Of a stretch of 64,000 bases of DNA, positions 36,715 through 47,240 are shown piece by piece. A program made the position numbers and the translations under genes. Below the pieces are notes generated by a model, which was not told the origin of the DNA, ran no database searches, and was given only the letters and a program-made list of their open reading frames with translations. The stretch's first letter is position 1; every line of letters begins with the position of its first letter. This stretch comes from Volvox africanus (Eukaryota > Chlorophyta > Chlorophyceae > Chlamydomonadales > Volvocaceae), in contig BSDZ01000028.1 in the NCBI GenBank assembly GCA_030268105.1, forward strand, positions 892,001 to 956,000, given 5' to 3'.

Positions 36715-37030
36715 GTGTTGAAGTCAGCAAAGCGCCCGGCCCCTCGTGGGCCGTATTACTTGCTCTGACATTCTTTCGTATATGAGTGTTGCTCACATCC
36801 CAACACCCCCCCGTGAGCGACACTCCATCGAGCTTCACGGTCTCCCGATAGCTGCCTCGTCCCGGCCTCCCTGCCCTGGTCAACAGCCAGTGGATTTCGA
36901 ACCGGCGACCTCTCGGCCAGCCGCGCATGAGCGCTCGGGGCTAATAACCTGTTGAAGTCAGCAAAGCGCCCGGCCCCTCGTGGATTCTGACATTCTTTCA
37001 TATATGATTCTTGCTCACATTCCAACAACT
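36715..37030. repeat. Pair of ~75-bp direct repeats flanking a tRNA-like segment
   Basis: The block GTCAGCAAAGCGCCCGGCCC begins at about 36723 and again at about 36957. After each, related sequence continues (CATTCTTT[C/T][G/A]TATATGA, then TTGCTCACAT[C/T]CCAACA). Between them, on the minus strand, is a B-box-like GGTTCGAAATCC near 36908-36897. This could be a non-autonomous element or an insertion between duplicated target sequence. Confidence 0.6.
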
Positions 37031-37303
37031 AGAAACAATATCATTGTTGGATGCAAACTTGTATATGAGTGGGAAGGAATGCATCGCGCGCATCACCATT
37101 CGGTAGATGTAACTGGGAGCAATGATGGAGCGTCTATTGGTCGCCGTCGCGTTACTTCTTCAGAGAAGCGACTACCACAAACGATTCAAGATTATGGACT
37201 GATCGTAGCAATGGTGGTCGCGGTGCCTGTTATGTATTATGGTAAGACAGCGTTCGTTGTAAGAGCTCCGTATCAGACTTTTTAGAGATCAGAGACAAAA
37301 GAC

Positions 37304-38030
37304 ATGAATTGCGATTGGGACCATCCTCCAGTTGCAAGATTTTTACGTGGTGCAGTCAGGCTGCACGCTCACCATGGAAAGCTACCCGATAGCGTCATGG
37401 ACTTGCCCACTTGCAGCGAGCGGCTAGCCGCGTTGGGATTTGACTTTGGTGAGTTAAATCACTGATGGTAGAGGGGTGGAAAATGGCATCATAATGGCGC
37501 AATGCTCACGCACATATCACCCTGGTTGGTTGGGGGTGTAACGTGGTAACGTGGTTGTGCCAATCCAGACATAACCCGCACGGCATATCACATTCTTCCG
37601 CAGGTGACACCGGGTCCATGCGCCTCTCCGTCAGAAAATATTCTATTGACCGCCAGCGTGTTTATGAAGCCATGGGGGCAGGCGCCCGACAGAAGGGACT
37701 CAAGCTGGGGGGCGTTATTACGCAAGGTCTGACGCAAACGGACTTGTTCAAAGTAACCCCGGATTCGCGGTCCAACCGCATCCTTATCACCCCCCATTCT
37801 GCACCCTAAAACCCTAAAACCCTAAACCCAAAACCCTAAACCCCCCCATTCTGCACCCACTCGAAGTGCCGGTGCGGGTGATGATCCTGCCATTACGGGA
37901 CAATGTGGCGGCAGGCAAGATCCGGGACGCAGTGCGCCAATTCCTGTTGCCCGTGCTGCCAGAGGGCAGCATATGGCTGCAGGACGACGCGCTGTATCAC
38001 GCGACTCTGTACCACGCTTCATCACAAGTG
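37304..38030 (+). CDS. 5' half of a 2H-phosphoesterase-like protein, interrupted after the first HxT motif
   Basis: Plus-strand exons 37304-37448, 37604-37726 and 37867-38030 join in phase. The start ATG gives MNCDWDHPPVARFLRG, then MRLSVRKYSIDRQRVY, PVRVMILPLRDNV and finally DALYHATLYHASSQV, which carries the first HxT (HATL) motif. The last exon ends in phase 0 at a GTGGGT donor. In family members the sequence should continue with an (E)E/A-rich segment and CPI..VLDRVV, exactly what the minus-strand half at 36160-35049 supplies, in phase 0. No suitable plus-strand continuation is possible, because the SYF1 C-terminal exon begins at 38086 on the other strand. The intron 37727-37866 contains telomere-like repeats. 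Confidence 0.75.
37807..37842 (+). repeat. Interstitial telomere-like repeat with flanking duplication
   Basis: Five CCCTAAA/CCCTAAAA-type units (one degenerate, CCCAAAA) on the plus strand. A 16-bp direct repeat, CCCCCATTCTGCACCC, flanks them at 37791-37806 and 37843-37858. The block lies in an intron of the interrupted 2H-phosphoesterase-like gene. Confidence 0.92.
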
Positions 38031-38085
38031 GTGGGTGCAGCAGCCGGCTGCGAAGGGAGGGGAAGGACTGTTCTGTTGTGTGCCC

Positions 38086-41000
38086 TCAGTCGTTTGACCG
38101 CGTTCCGCCCGCGGCGGCATCCTTGTCGCTGCCCTGCTGGATGACCCCGGCTGAAACGAAGCCTGATAGTGCAGTTCGGCCGGACGACCCAGCCCCTGCG
38201 GCGGCGGCAGTGCCCAGCCCCATTGCCGCCACCGCCGCCACCGCTTCCACCTCCAACTCCGCCATTGGGTCACCGCCTTCACGGGGCCGCTTACTGCCTG
38301 CACCTGCCACAACTCCCGCCTCCGTCTCAGCCCGCGAGGTGATACGCGCGGCATCCACAATAGAGTTGATTTGGGTGTGGCTGAAGCTCACCTTAACAGA
38401 CCTGCACGAAGAGCCATGCACCGGGAGCGTCTTTTGAGCAGAAGCTCCGCGGGCTCATGGATGGCACGTGTACGGAGCTGCAGAGGCTGCAGAGACGGAC
38501 AAACCTAAACTTATCTTCGAGAAAAGATGACGCCAGTGGACAGCTCATGCTTCTGGCTGCACCTGCCTCTGGCTGCACCAACAGCAGATGTACTGCGCTT
38601 GTGCTAAGATAAGCAATATCACCAAACTAAATGCTAAGTTAAGTGGAGCCTACATTGCCGACATTTCCAGAGCCCCTACATTGTCTGGAGACAACACGTT
38701 GCGTGTGAAAGCCCGCCCTTGCATCCGAGCTTACCTCAGGATACGCATCATCTCCTTAAAGGTGTCTTCGTTGCCATGGCGCACCTCAAACGCCCGCCAC
38801 GCTGCCCAGTAGTCAGCTGCGCGATCAGGGTGACTTACGGCGGCACCATGCACGTAGATGGCGCGCGCGCGATCTATCTCGCCCAGCTTGGTCTCCAGAG
38901 TGGCGTAGCGCATGCAAATCTCGCGCACATCATCGTCGGAAAGGTCGTTGGGGGGCTCGGCCTCAATAGCGGACTCGTAAATCTCACGCACCTGCACACA
39001 GGCGTGGGACATAACCATGACGCAGCACCGGATAGATCCACAACGTCATGGTCCTGCAAATCATCACCGTTATGCTGCAGCCTTCTTCTGGCCCCGCTTC
39101 CCATCCATTCTCTCTGACTTGCTGCCGCAGCCCCCCACATTGACCTTCACGAGTTGGAAACGAAAAAAGTAGCCCATAGTGAAATGTGACGGAGGATGAT
39201 GCGTGCGTGGGATAATGCCAGCGGGCAGCTGAATGCCTCTCCCTTCTTGCCTTTGCAATACCGAAGAAGTCCGATGCGCGGCTGACGTAGATGTCGATGA
39301 TGTTCTTGCGCAGGTCCTTTGGCACCGCCTGAAGCGCCCGCGCATAGATGTCCATCGCGTGTCGGGCCAGGCCGTGCGTCTCCTCGAGCTTGGCATACTC
39401 AAGGAACAATGCCTTGCAGTCCTGAGGTGCAAGGACAGCCCGGCCGGTCCACACCGCATGTTGTAAACCCAGAAGGCTATCATCACGTCCCTTCCGTGAG
39501 GGACAATAGGGCTAGGGTGCCAAACGATTGGGCTAGGACTGGATTGAACATTGGTCTAAAATGATCTGATCTGGATCTGGATCGAGGTACACGGCGAACA
39601 TAAACAGCTGTGTAAGTACGCAAACGGCCCGTGTCAGAATGAGCGCTTGTTGGATAATCGAAAAGTGGAAATGCCCAACGTGCTGTGGTGAAATTGGCGC
39701 CTACGTTTCCGACCCCTCCAACCGAGAAATCGCCATATCCTTATCCACCTTATATCGTGTGGGGCAACAGGTGTACAAGACTTTGGCAGAACGCCGTCGG
39801 CCTCCCCCAAAGCTGATGGCCAACCCAAGATCACTGACCTGGGCTGGCGCGTCCTTGATGGCCTGCTCATACAGATCCCGGGCGCGCTCTAGCTTTCTAC
39901 CACCGTATCGATGGACGAACGCCGACAGGTAGGCTGCCCAGATGTCCTTCACATGCGGGTACCTGAATAGCGCAATGCCGCGCTCGTATACCTGCAAGCG
40001 ACGGAGACGAAACCACCCAGCGTCACTAATGGAACAGCACCTTTATCAACATATATATCACCTTATTCCACTGGCAGCGCCTCAGTACCCTAATATTCGA
40101 TGCAAATATATCGCATAACAAAGAGTGTAAGAGGTGTAAAATAAGTGGAAGATGCACTTTAGTATATCTGCACTGTGGGGCAATATTGCAGTACTTCGGC
40201 GCCTGCCATTGGAATAAACCCGCTATCTCACGGTTCAGTCATCTACTCAAAATATCCTGCAAATCGTTCGACAGGATACGGCGCTCTGCTGCTGGACGAG
40301 CGAGCGAGGAACGAGTGAGGGCCGAAGGCAGCAGAGCGCCGTACCCTGTCTCATTCTTGGCAGTATATCTCCCATATACTGCCTGACCCGTTAGGTAACT
40401 ACTCCATATCTCACATACTCAGTACCATCCCCCGGCACCTTGAAAGCGTCCTCGAAGGCCTTCTGCTCCGTGAGGAATACCGTGTAGTTCAGGATGACCT
40501 GGGGCGTGGCGATGCGCAGCTCCAGAATCCGGTCATAGGCGGCGCAGGTGGACTCACGTGTGCCCAGACTCTCCTCCAGGTCTGTGTGCATGAGGTGCAG
40601 CTTCAGATTCCTTTATATCAAGAGCACATTGGGGTGGGCGTGGCAGCAAGAAACAAGGGGGTGCAGATAATTGGAGAAGTGGACTGGACCTCACGGCTCA
40701 AAGGCCTTTTTGAAGTTTGTGCTCTAAGTTGGCTAACGCCTGTCCACTACAGGCAGACAGGCACACAGACAGATGCGAGAGAGAGACACACGGAGCTGAC
40801 TGCACCCACACGATCCGAACATCGGCCACTACGCCCTACCAGCTTCTGGAGGGGAATACACAACGAGCTGCTGCCCGATGCAATCTGATGCACATCGATC
40901 AACCGGTTGCAATCAATTAACCTTGCTGCTTGGACTGCCGCACGGGCACCCTATAGGGAAAGGACTTTCCCATCACCCTCACCTATACACGCGGTCCTGC

Positions 41001-44000
41001 ACGGGCAAAGCGCGCTCCTCCTCCTGCGTCATCCTTGCTGGTCGCGGCGTCGGCGTCAGAACCCGCTTGATCAGCTCCAATGCACGCTTGAAATTGCTGT
41101 GCCGCAACTCCATCTCCACCCACTCGCACCATACTTGCGCAAGATCGTCCACGTATTTGTATCGCGCCTGCGTCAGGAGGGAGAGAGGTCCCAGGCGAAA
41201 AGCGATACGACAGAAAGCGCGTGTGCATGCGCGGTTGTTATGGGCGGCGGAAAAGGATGTGGTCAGCGTAAGGACGACAGGGGAGTCCTTCTGCTGTCAA
41301 AATGCTACACGAGGTTCCCCCAAGGCCGTGGAATGTGATAGCAGCGCTTACTCCCCTGACGGGGATGAGTAGCAGAAAACGCAAATCCAGAAGCTGCAAA
41401 ATGGGTTTCACCAGTTCACCATTCTCGGTTATCGGCAGAAATTAAAGCGGTAGCGAAAAAGAGGCGCACTGCAGGAACAAGCCAGTACACAATCATGGCG
41501 TGCACGGACCCCGATGGACTTCCCTCGTAAGAGTCCCACATCGTGACGCAGTGTCGCACCTCGGTTGCCTTCTGGAAGATGATCCGCGCGTTGGGCACGT
41601 CACCATGGCGCTCGTAGAATTTAGCGAAGGCGCACCACAGCGAATGCGGTTTCCCTGTGGCCTTGTCCGGGTCCACGGTACGGACCTAGCAACGGCGCAA
41701 TCAGACCAGATTGGATAGGGTCGGAACGTTAACTCGGAAAGCGAGGTTCTTGGAACGAGGAACGGAGCGGAAACACGGAGGAAAAATGTAAGGATTACAG
41801 AAGATCTGCACGGGACGGCGGAATGTTACGCAGGAGGCGACGTTGACCTTTTGGCTGCGCAAAACTCACAACGTTCCATGGGATGTGGTGGAATAGGGCA
41901 GAACGCAGATTTGCAGGCCGCAGGACGGCAGATATGGATATGGTAGCAGCACTCAACACACAAACACACACATGCATGTACTTGTTCTGCCCCTTTCCCG
42001 TCCAAACGAGCAGCCCACATGAAGACGTTGCGGTGTGGAAAATCTTCCACCATCACCATCACCACCAGCGCCGCTGAGACTCGGCGAATCCAGATCCCGA
42101 TCCATATCCAACGAAGATTAGGTTTAAAAAGCCGCGTGCATGTCCCCATGTGCACAGGGGCCACCCCGGGCGACAGCGCGGCAGCTGCTGGCAGCGCGGC
42201 AGTTCGCCAGTTGGCAGCAGAAACATCAATCCAATCATACATAGGGACAGCCTGCACGTCCTAGCTCCAGTGGTGTCCGCGTTCAGAGGAACGTGCTTAC
42301 CGCTTCCGTGTACGTGAGGATCTGTTTCATCGGTTTTCCCTCGAACAGCTTCACGCGCTTGTGCCATTCTGCCACATTGTGCGGGTTCTGCCGAAGGATG
42401 ACGGAGGACAGCAACTCTGGCCGGCGGTTCATCAGGTGTTCAAGCCGCGCAAGGCTGCAAACATGCATCAGCGGCACACGCATGAGCACGGGCACAGGAA
42501 GCTACCAAGCCTAATGGCGTCGGGTGCAAAACAGATGCAAAGCCGCCGTGCGTAGGCTGCCTAAGGTGCGTTGCAAAATGGTAACTATAGGCAATATCGT
42601 GATACAGATAATAAGATGGGAGGCCTCGCTCTAGTAGGTGCGCGGCTTGAGTAGGGGCCGGGTAGGTGCGCGATGCGTTCCCCGGGTACAGCCGTGCTTC
42701 ATGCGGTAGAAGACTGGGACTGCCTTTTCACACCCGGGCCGGAGCGGTTCATGTGGATGCTGGATCCATAAATGATGTCGTCACACAAAAGTCCAATATC
42801 GCTTTCCAAATGGGTAATCATTGCCCCTAAGCAAAATATGCGCCTTGGTGCATGATTCCGCAGCGCGCTATGCCCTTGGCATAACAAGCAGCAAGGCAGC
42901 CGTTCCGCCCTGGTCCCTCTCCCCCCTTGATATTTTCAGTGGACTGAAGTTCTGCCCAGGTATATGGTGGACGAACTTTTTCACATGCTGTTGTTGTGGA
43001 CATCCACGCACGTTGACAACAGGCAGGCAAGGGGCAGCTCAGTGGACCTGATTGTCCAACATTGTTGTCGTCAGACATGACGTCCGAAATCGCTTTTCCG
43101 ATGGGTAATCATTCCTGCCTGCCTCCGGGTCTACGCGTCCTACGCGTCAACGGCATCTGGCTCGTCCCGCCGCCAAGACCAATGCCAGGGTGCGCGCGAA
43201 TGCCTTACAAGAGCCTCTGCTCCCCCTGCAGGCACCCGGTACACCTCACCGCAAGTCCACGTCATTGCCGTCGTCCTTCAGCAGGAAATCCGCACCATCA
43301 TCATCATCGGCTGCCATGGCGTCCTCATCATCACCTGCCAGCTGCTCCATGCTGGCCGAGAGAAGGCTCTCCTCAAACTGCACACGTCCAGGGACCAAGC
43401 GCAGTCGCGAAATGTGATTGCTCATAGGTCACGCGAAGGTCAAGCAACCTGGCCAGCACGGACCACCGTGATGATGAACCTGATGACCTGAACGGCCTCC
43501 AGCACGCCTTCGCACCGGTGCTTCATGCGCGGCTTGCAAAGACAGCTTCCCGAGCCCCAACCCGGGCGGGCGGCAGCATTTAAGGCCAGTCCCGGGCCCA
43601 TCTAGGCCTAATGGGACCAGTACCTGGCCCCCACTCCACGGCAGTGTCCGGCGGTCCCACCTGCGTGTAGGCATCGTAGATGATGGAGAAGTCGTGGACC
43701 GTGAGCACCGAACACAGCCCTTCTTCATAAACATCGCGCGCCTTCTCGAACATGCTGCGTCGGATGTAGTAGTCCGCCATTGCAGTCCACAGCCGGCCCA
43801 CCTGAGCAAAGCAAGCAAGGATGGTTACGTGATGGTCAATGGCCACAGGCTTCGGGACGCTTGACCATGGCATAGCGCCGAGGCAAGGCTACGCCCAAAT
43901 GTGTGCCAGCTGCAGTACAATGTACCTCGATGCGCCTCATTCCTTCAACCCCAAACCCTATTCCTCGTGCAAGTTTTACTCCTGGGACAGCCAGCCCAAC

Positions 44001-46442
44001 AGCGCATCCCACGCCTACATATCAAATAGCGGATTTAGTTTATAATTAATTGAATCCTGGAATGGAAAATCATATAATACACATTTTTACGCGTATCCTC
44101 AGCCGCTCGCCTTTCCCCATAATCCCCATCCTCTTCTTGCCACGTGCGCATGACAGCACCTCATCGGTAAAGCGGCGGATGCCTCCCCGGAGGATGGCGT
44201 CCACCCGCATTCCCGACACGTCTTTGGGATGTTTAGTGATGATGTCGCAGAGCTCCAGCCAAAGCGCGTGCTTGCTCTTGCCCTCCAGGGACCGGAACGT
44301 GTCATCATTCAGCAGCTCAGCCAGCTTCAGCGCCGCCTCTCCCCAGCGACCCTGGAGATACGCCACCCGAAGGAATTATGCCACCGGGCAGCCAGGTGCG
44401 CCTGGTCGAAGTTTGCATGGCACGAGTGGACCGACTGATGACGCACACACCGACACCGACACACGACCATTGGGGCTCAAAATCTACTATGCTGCGAGCC
44501 CCGCGACCTGGTGCGGACCTCTCAGCGGTGCACCTATACATATTCGGATACGTCTGATTGCATTGCACGGTACTACGGAGTACTACGTGGCTTGTCCTCA
44601 CGCAGATATCTGACCTTTCTCAGTGTCTTTCCCACGCGCTTGCAACTAGCCAAGGAAAGCTGTAAATGTACATGTTCGGAATCGCTTCAGACCCTAAACC
44701 CTGTCCGAGGTGAGCATGAACAAGTTGAGCAAGTGCACATGCTTGCTGGGCCCCAAGCCCTGTTTGATGCACAGAGGGCAACTTTAAGTTGCTCATGGCC
44801 ATGGATCCACTCATTTGAGATGTTAAAACGCAACCCCGACTTGGTCGTGCTGGTGAGCACCCCTGCAAGGGTTGTGGTTCCGGACCAATCCCTACCCATG
44901 CCCCAGGGCTCGCTTCCGAAAACACCCCCCTCACCTTGGCTTTTAGGTACGCTATGTACTCCTCCGCGTGAGTGGGCTCCAGCTTCAAATACCTCCGGTA
45001 CAGGCGCACGGCCGTCTCCACTGGGATCCCCGGCGAATGAATGAACTTCTACAATCGGGGTAACCAGATGTAAGTGCAGAGGCGTCATTGGCCGGTCCTG
45101 GATCGCAGTTCAGCATGTGTTAGTGGGATGCAAGACCGACCGAATAGCATACGCACGGCATATGGCCACTGTACGGCAGTAATAAACTACACAACTGAAA
45201 CCAAACTGCATGCAATATGTGCGAGGATGCAGCTGCACCCACAGAGGCAGGCTCGGCTATGTGTCCTTGCACACGTCAGGCAAGACTTGCATCAGCTGAC
45301 GCGACGGTCACACCCTTTGTGACATCATATGCCAGCCGGAAGCATGAGGTGTTAGGCCACCTGCGGTTAGTCCCCTACACTGCTTGCACGCATATGTGTT
45401 GATCCAAGCCCTCAAGCCTGTCAGACATCCGCTGCGAAGTATACTACCGCTTTTGTGAAAAGGCCCTTCGAGCTCTGCCACACCAAAGCTGCACCGCTAA
45501 CAATCATATGGCGTGGGGACAGCCAGTTCTCCAATGTAACCTACCAAGTACAACTGCCAGATGCGCTCGTGCTGCGTAATGGGTAGTGAAGCCAGGGCGC
45601 GATCAAAGGTACGCCTGGTCCGCGTCACCAGCCGCTGCGCCATGAGTAGCTGCAAGTACTCAAGCCAGATGCGTGGCATTTTGTGCATCGTGACCAGCGC
45701 ACGCTCAAACGTGTTGTTGAGGGCTTCGAAGGCCACATTATCAGGGCGTAAGCCACGAACAACGAGCCGCCGCTCCGATAAGTATGAATGCCATAGCTGC
45801 GAATGTGAGCAAACAAATATAGTGGTATCGAGGATAGGCGTATACAGGAGGGCAAACAATGTTTCCCGATGCTTGTACTTCTACCGAATAGCTGCTGTCC
45901 CCCACAATATGCCTCCCAACCCCAGAACAAGCTGCCAGGCCCACGGGACTAATACGCCCGGGCAGGGCTTTTGCGTCAACAAGCTATTGTGTGCGACAAA
46001 AATCACAAAGATAGCGTGGATTCTTGATTACACCCGCATGTATTCGCACCACATTGTATATGACCGTGAAAAATTGAAACCCAAGGTCCGGGACTCAAAA
46101 GCCCTCAATGCAAAGATCTTTGCACATTCATCGAAGAAACTGTTATTGCATGCCGCTGGGCAAGCGCCTGCGCGCTTCCTGGTCCGGCGCCAGCATTCCT
46201 GATCAGCCGTTTCGCTTCGATATCCCCCTCACCTTGTAGCTTCCAGGAAGTGTACGCAATGCCCTTTCATAGAGAAGGTATCTCCGCTTTGGGCTTGCTT
46301 GAGTCCTGGCTTGTACGTACCGAATCCACATTTTCAAGTTGTAAGGGTTACGAGCAAGCTCTTCCTCATACAGTAGATCCTCCTGATGAGGCAAGAGGTC
46401 CTCCATGGCTCTCAGCTGCGCGCCTGAAGCCACAACTGCCAT
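38086..46442 (-). CDS. SYF1: Pre-mRNA splicing factor SYF1/XAB2, HAT-repeat protein
   Basis: Scaffold of the NineTeen/Prp19-associated spliceosome complex; the animal homologue XAB2 also acts in transcription-coupled repair. Fourteen minus-strand exons, all in phase, give 856 aa: 46442-46233, 45796-45545, 45048-44935, 44351-44160, 43801-43661, 43377-43250, 42454-42301, 41685-41560, 41167-40983, 40610-40439, 39991-39839, 39421-39251, 38991-38735, 38401-38086. HAT repeats fill the protein. Diagnostic blocks are YEEELARNPYNLKMWIRY, MNRRPELLSSVILRQNPHN, HKRVKLFEGKPMKQILTYTE and VYERGIALFRYPHVKDIW. The last exon starts RSVKVSFSHTQIN, like the conserved RSVSASYSQT region, then becomes Ala/Gly rich. 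The intron after exon 12 uses a GC donor (AAG|GCAAGA at 39250). The second Met (residue 13) could be the real start. Confidence 0.95.
40265..40420. repeat. Dispersed repeat copy A with terminal hairpin, in SYF1 intron
   Basis: Contains GGCGCTCTGCTGC (near 40279) and its inverse GCAGCAGAGCGCC (near 40329), which can pair around a GAGCGAGCGAGGAACGAGTG loop. Next comes GGCAGTATAT...ATATACTGCC and GGTAACTACTCCAT. The same arrangement, in reverse complement, is found near 58908-59045, so it is a dispersed element. It lies in the intron between SYF1 exons 10 and 11. Confidence 0.75.
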
Positions 46443-47240
46443 CCTATGTTACCGGCGGCCGGAGCCGCCCTTTCCGTAATGCTGCTATGATGGTAGATTT
46501 AACGTTAAAACGTGTCCATAGGGCTTGCTATGAAGGAGAAAAATCGCTCCGTTCACAGACTTCTGGTTGACGTGTATCGCGACGGACGACAGTTCGCTAG
46601 CAGAATACAAGGTTTCACCTAGATATGACAGTTACGGTATGAAATTGAAGTCACATGAGCCAATTACATTTAAACAGATGTGCACATGTTCCTAACCAAC
46701 ATCGTTGGGCGTCGCTACGTCACAAATGCTTGCTGACAGCTTTCTATTGAACACCATTTGCCCCAGGATCTTGTATTACAACGGACTGTGTACTTATCTA
46801 GCTGCACAAAAAGGGATTTGTAAGTCTGCTATGGCTTTACCGGCTTGGTATTTAACCGTGCGCCTTATGGAGACTTAGTACGCTTATGTCGATATGCCGA
46901 CGATAACAATACAGGTAGGAATGATGTGTATGTCTCAATGTGTGGGCGAGCACAGTAACGTCAGGGCACTGGGGTTATGCACGACTATACGCTTAACTTT
47001 GTCGCTACATGCGCCAATCATAGGTAGATGCTAGGGCATCGGGAAGCTGTACCAACACGTTGAAGTGTTTATTGCGGTCCCCAACCAAGTGCATCTTCGC
47101 CCTCAAGCTGCTCCTGCATCTACCCGTCGGCGTCCTTAACCTTGTCCGCGTCGCACACGGGCGTACATTCCCGTGACAAACTTCACACCTTTACCTTTTG
47201 CATTTGAAATCAATGCGCTTCGCCTCGCCATCGACCACAG
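46443..47240. promoter_or_regulatory. Region between divergent SYF1 and tubulin genes
   Basis: About 0.8 kb that must contain the SYF1 promoter (-) and the promoter plus first coding exon of the delta-type tubulin (+), since the tubulin reading frame enters at the acceptor at 47240 without its initiator Met. I could not identify that first exon. Confidence 0.5.

Noticed and set aside
38086..38440. Plus-strand continuation of the 2H-phosphoesterase-like half gene (frame with SAREVIRAAST)
   Set aside because: The opposite strand encodes the conserved SYF1 C-terminal block RSVKVSFSHTQIN in the right phase, so the plus-strand frame is its shadow.
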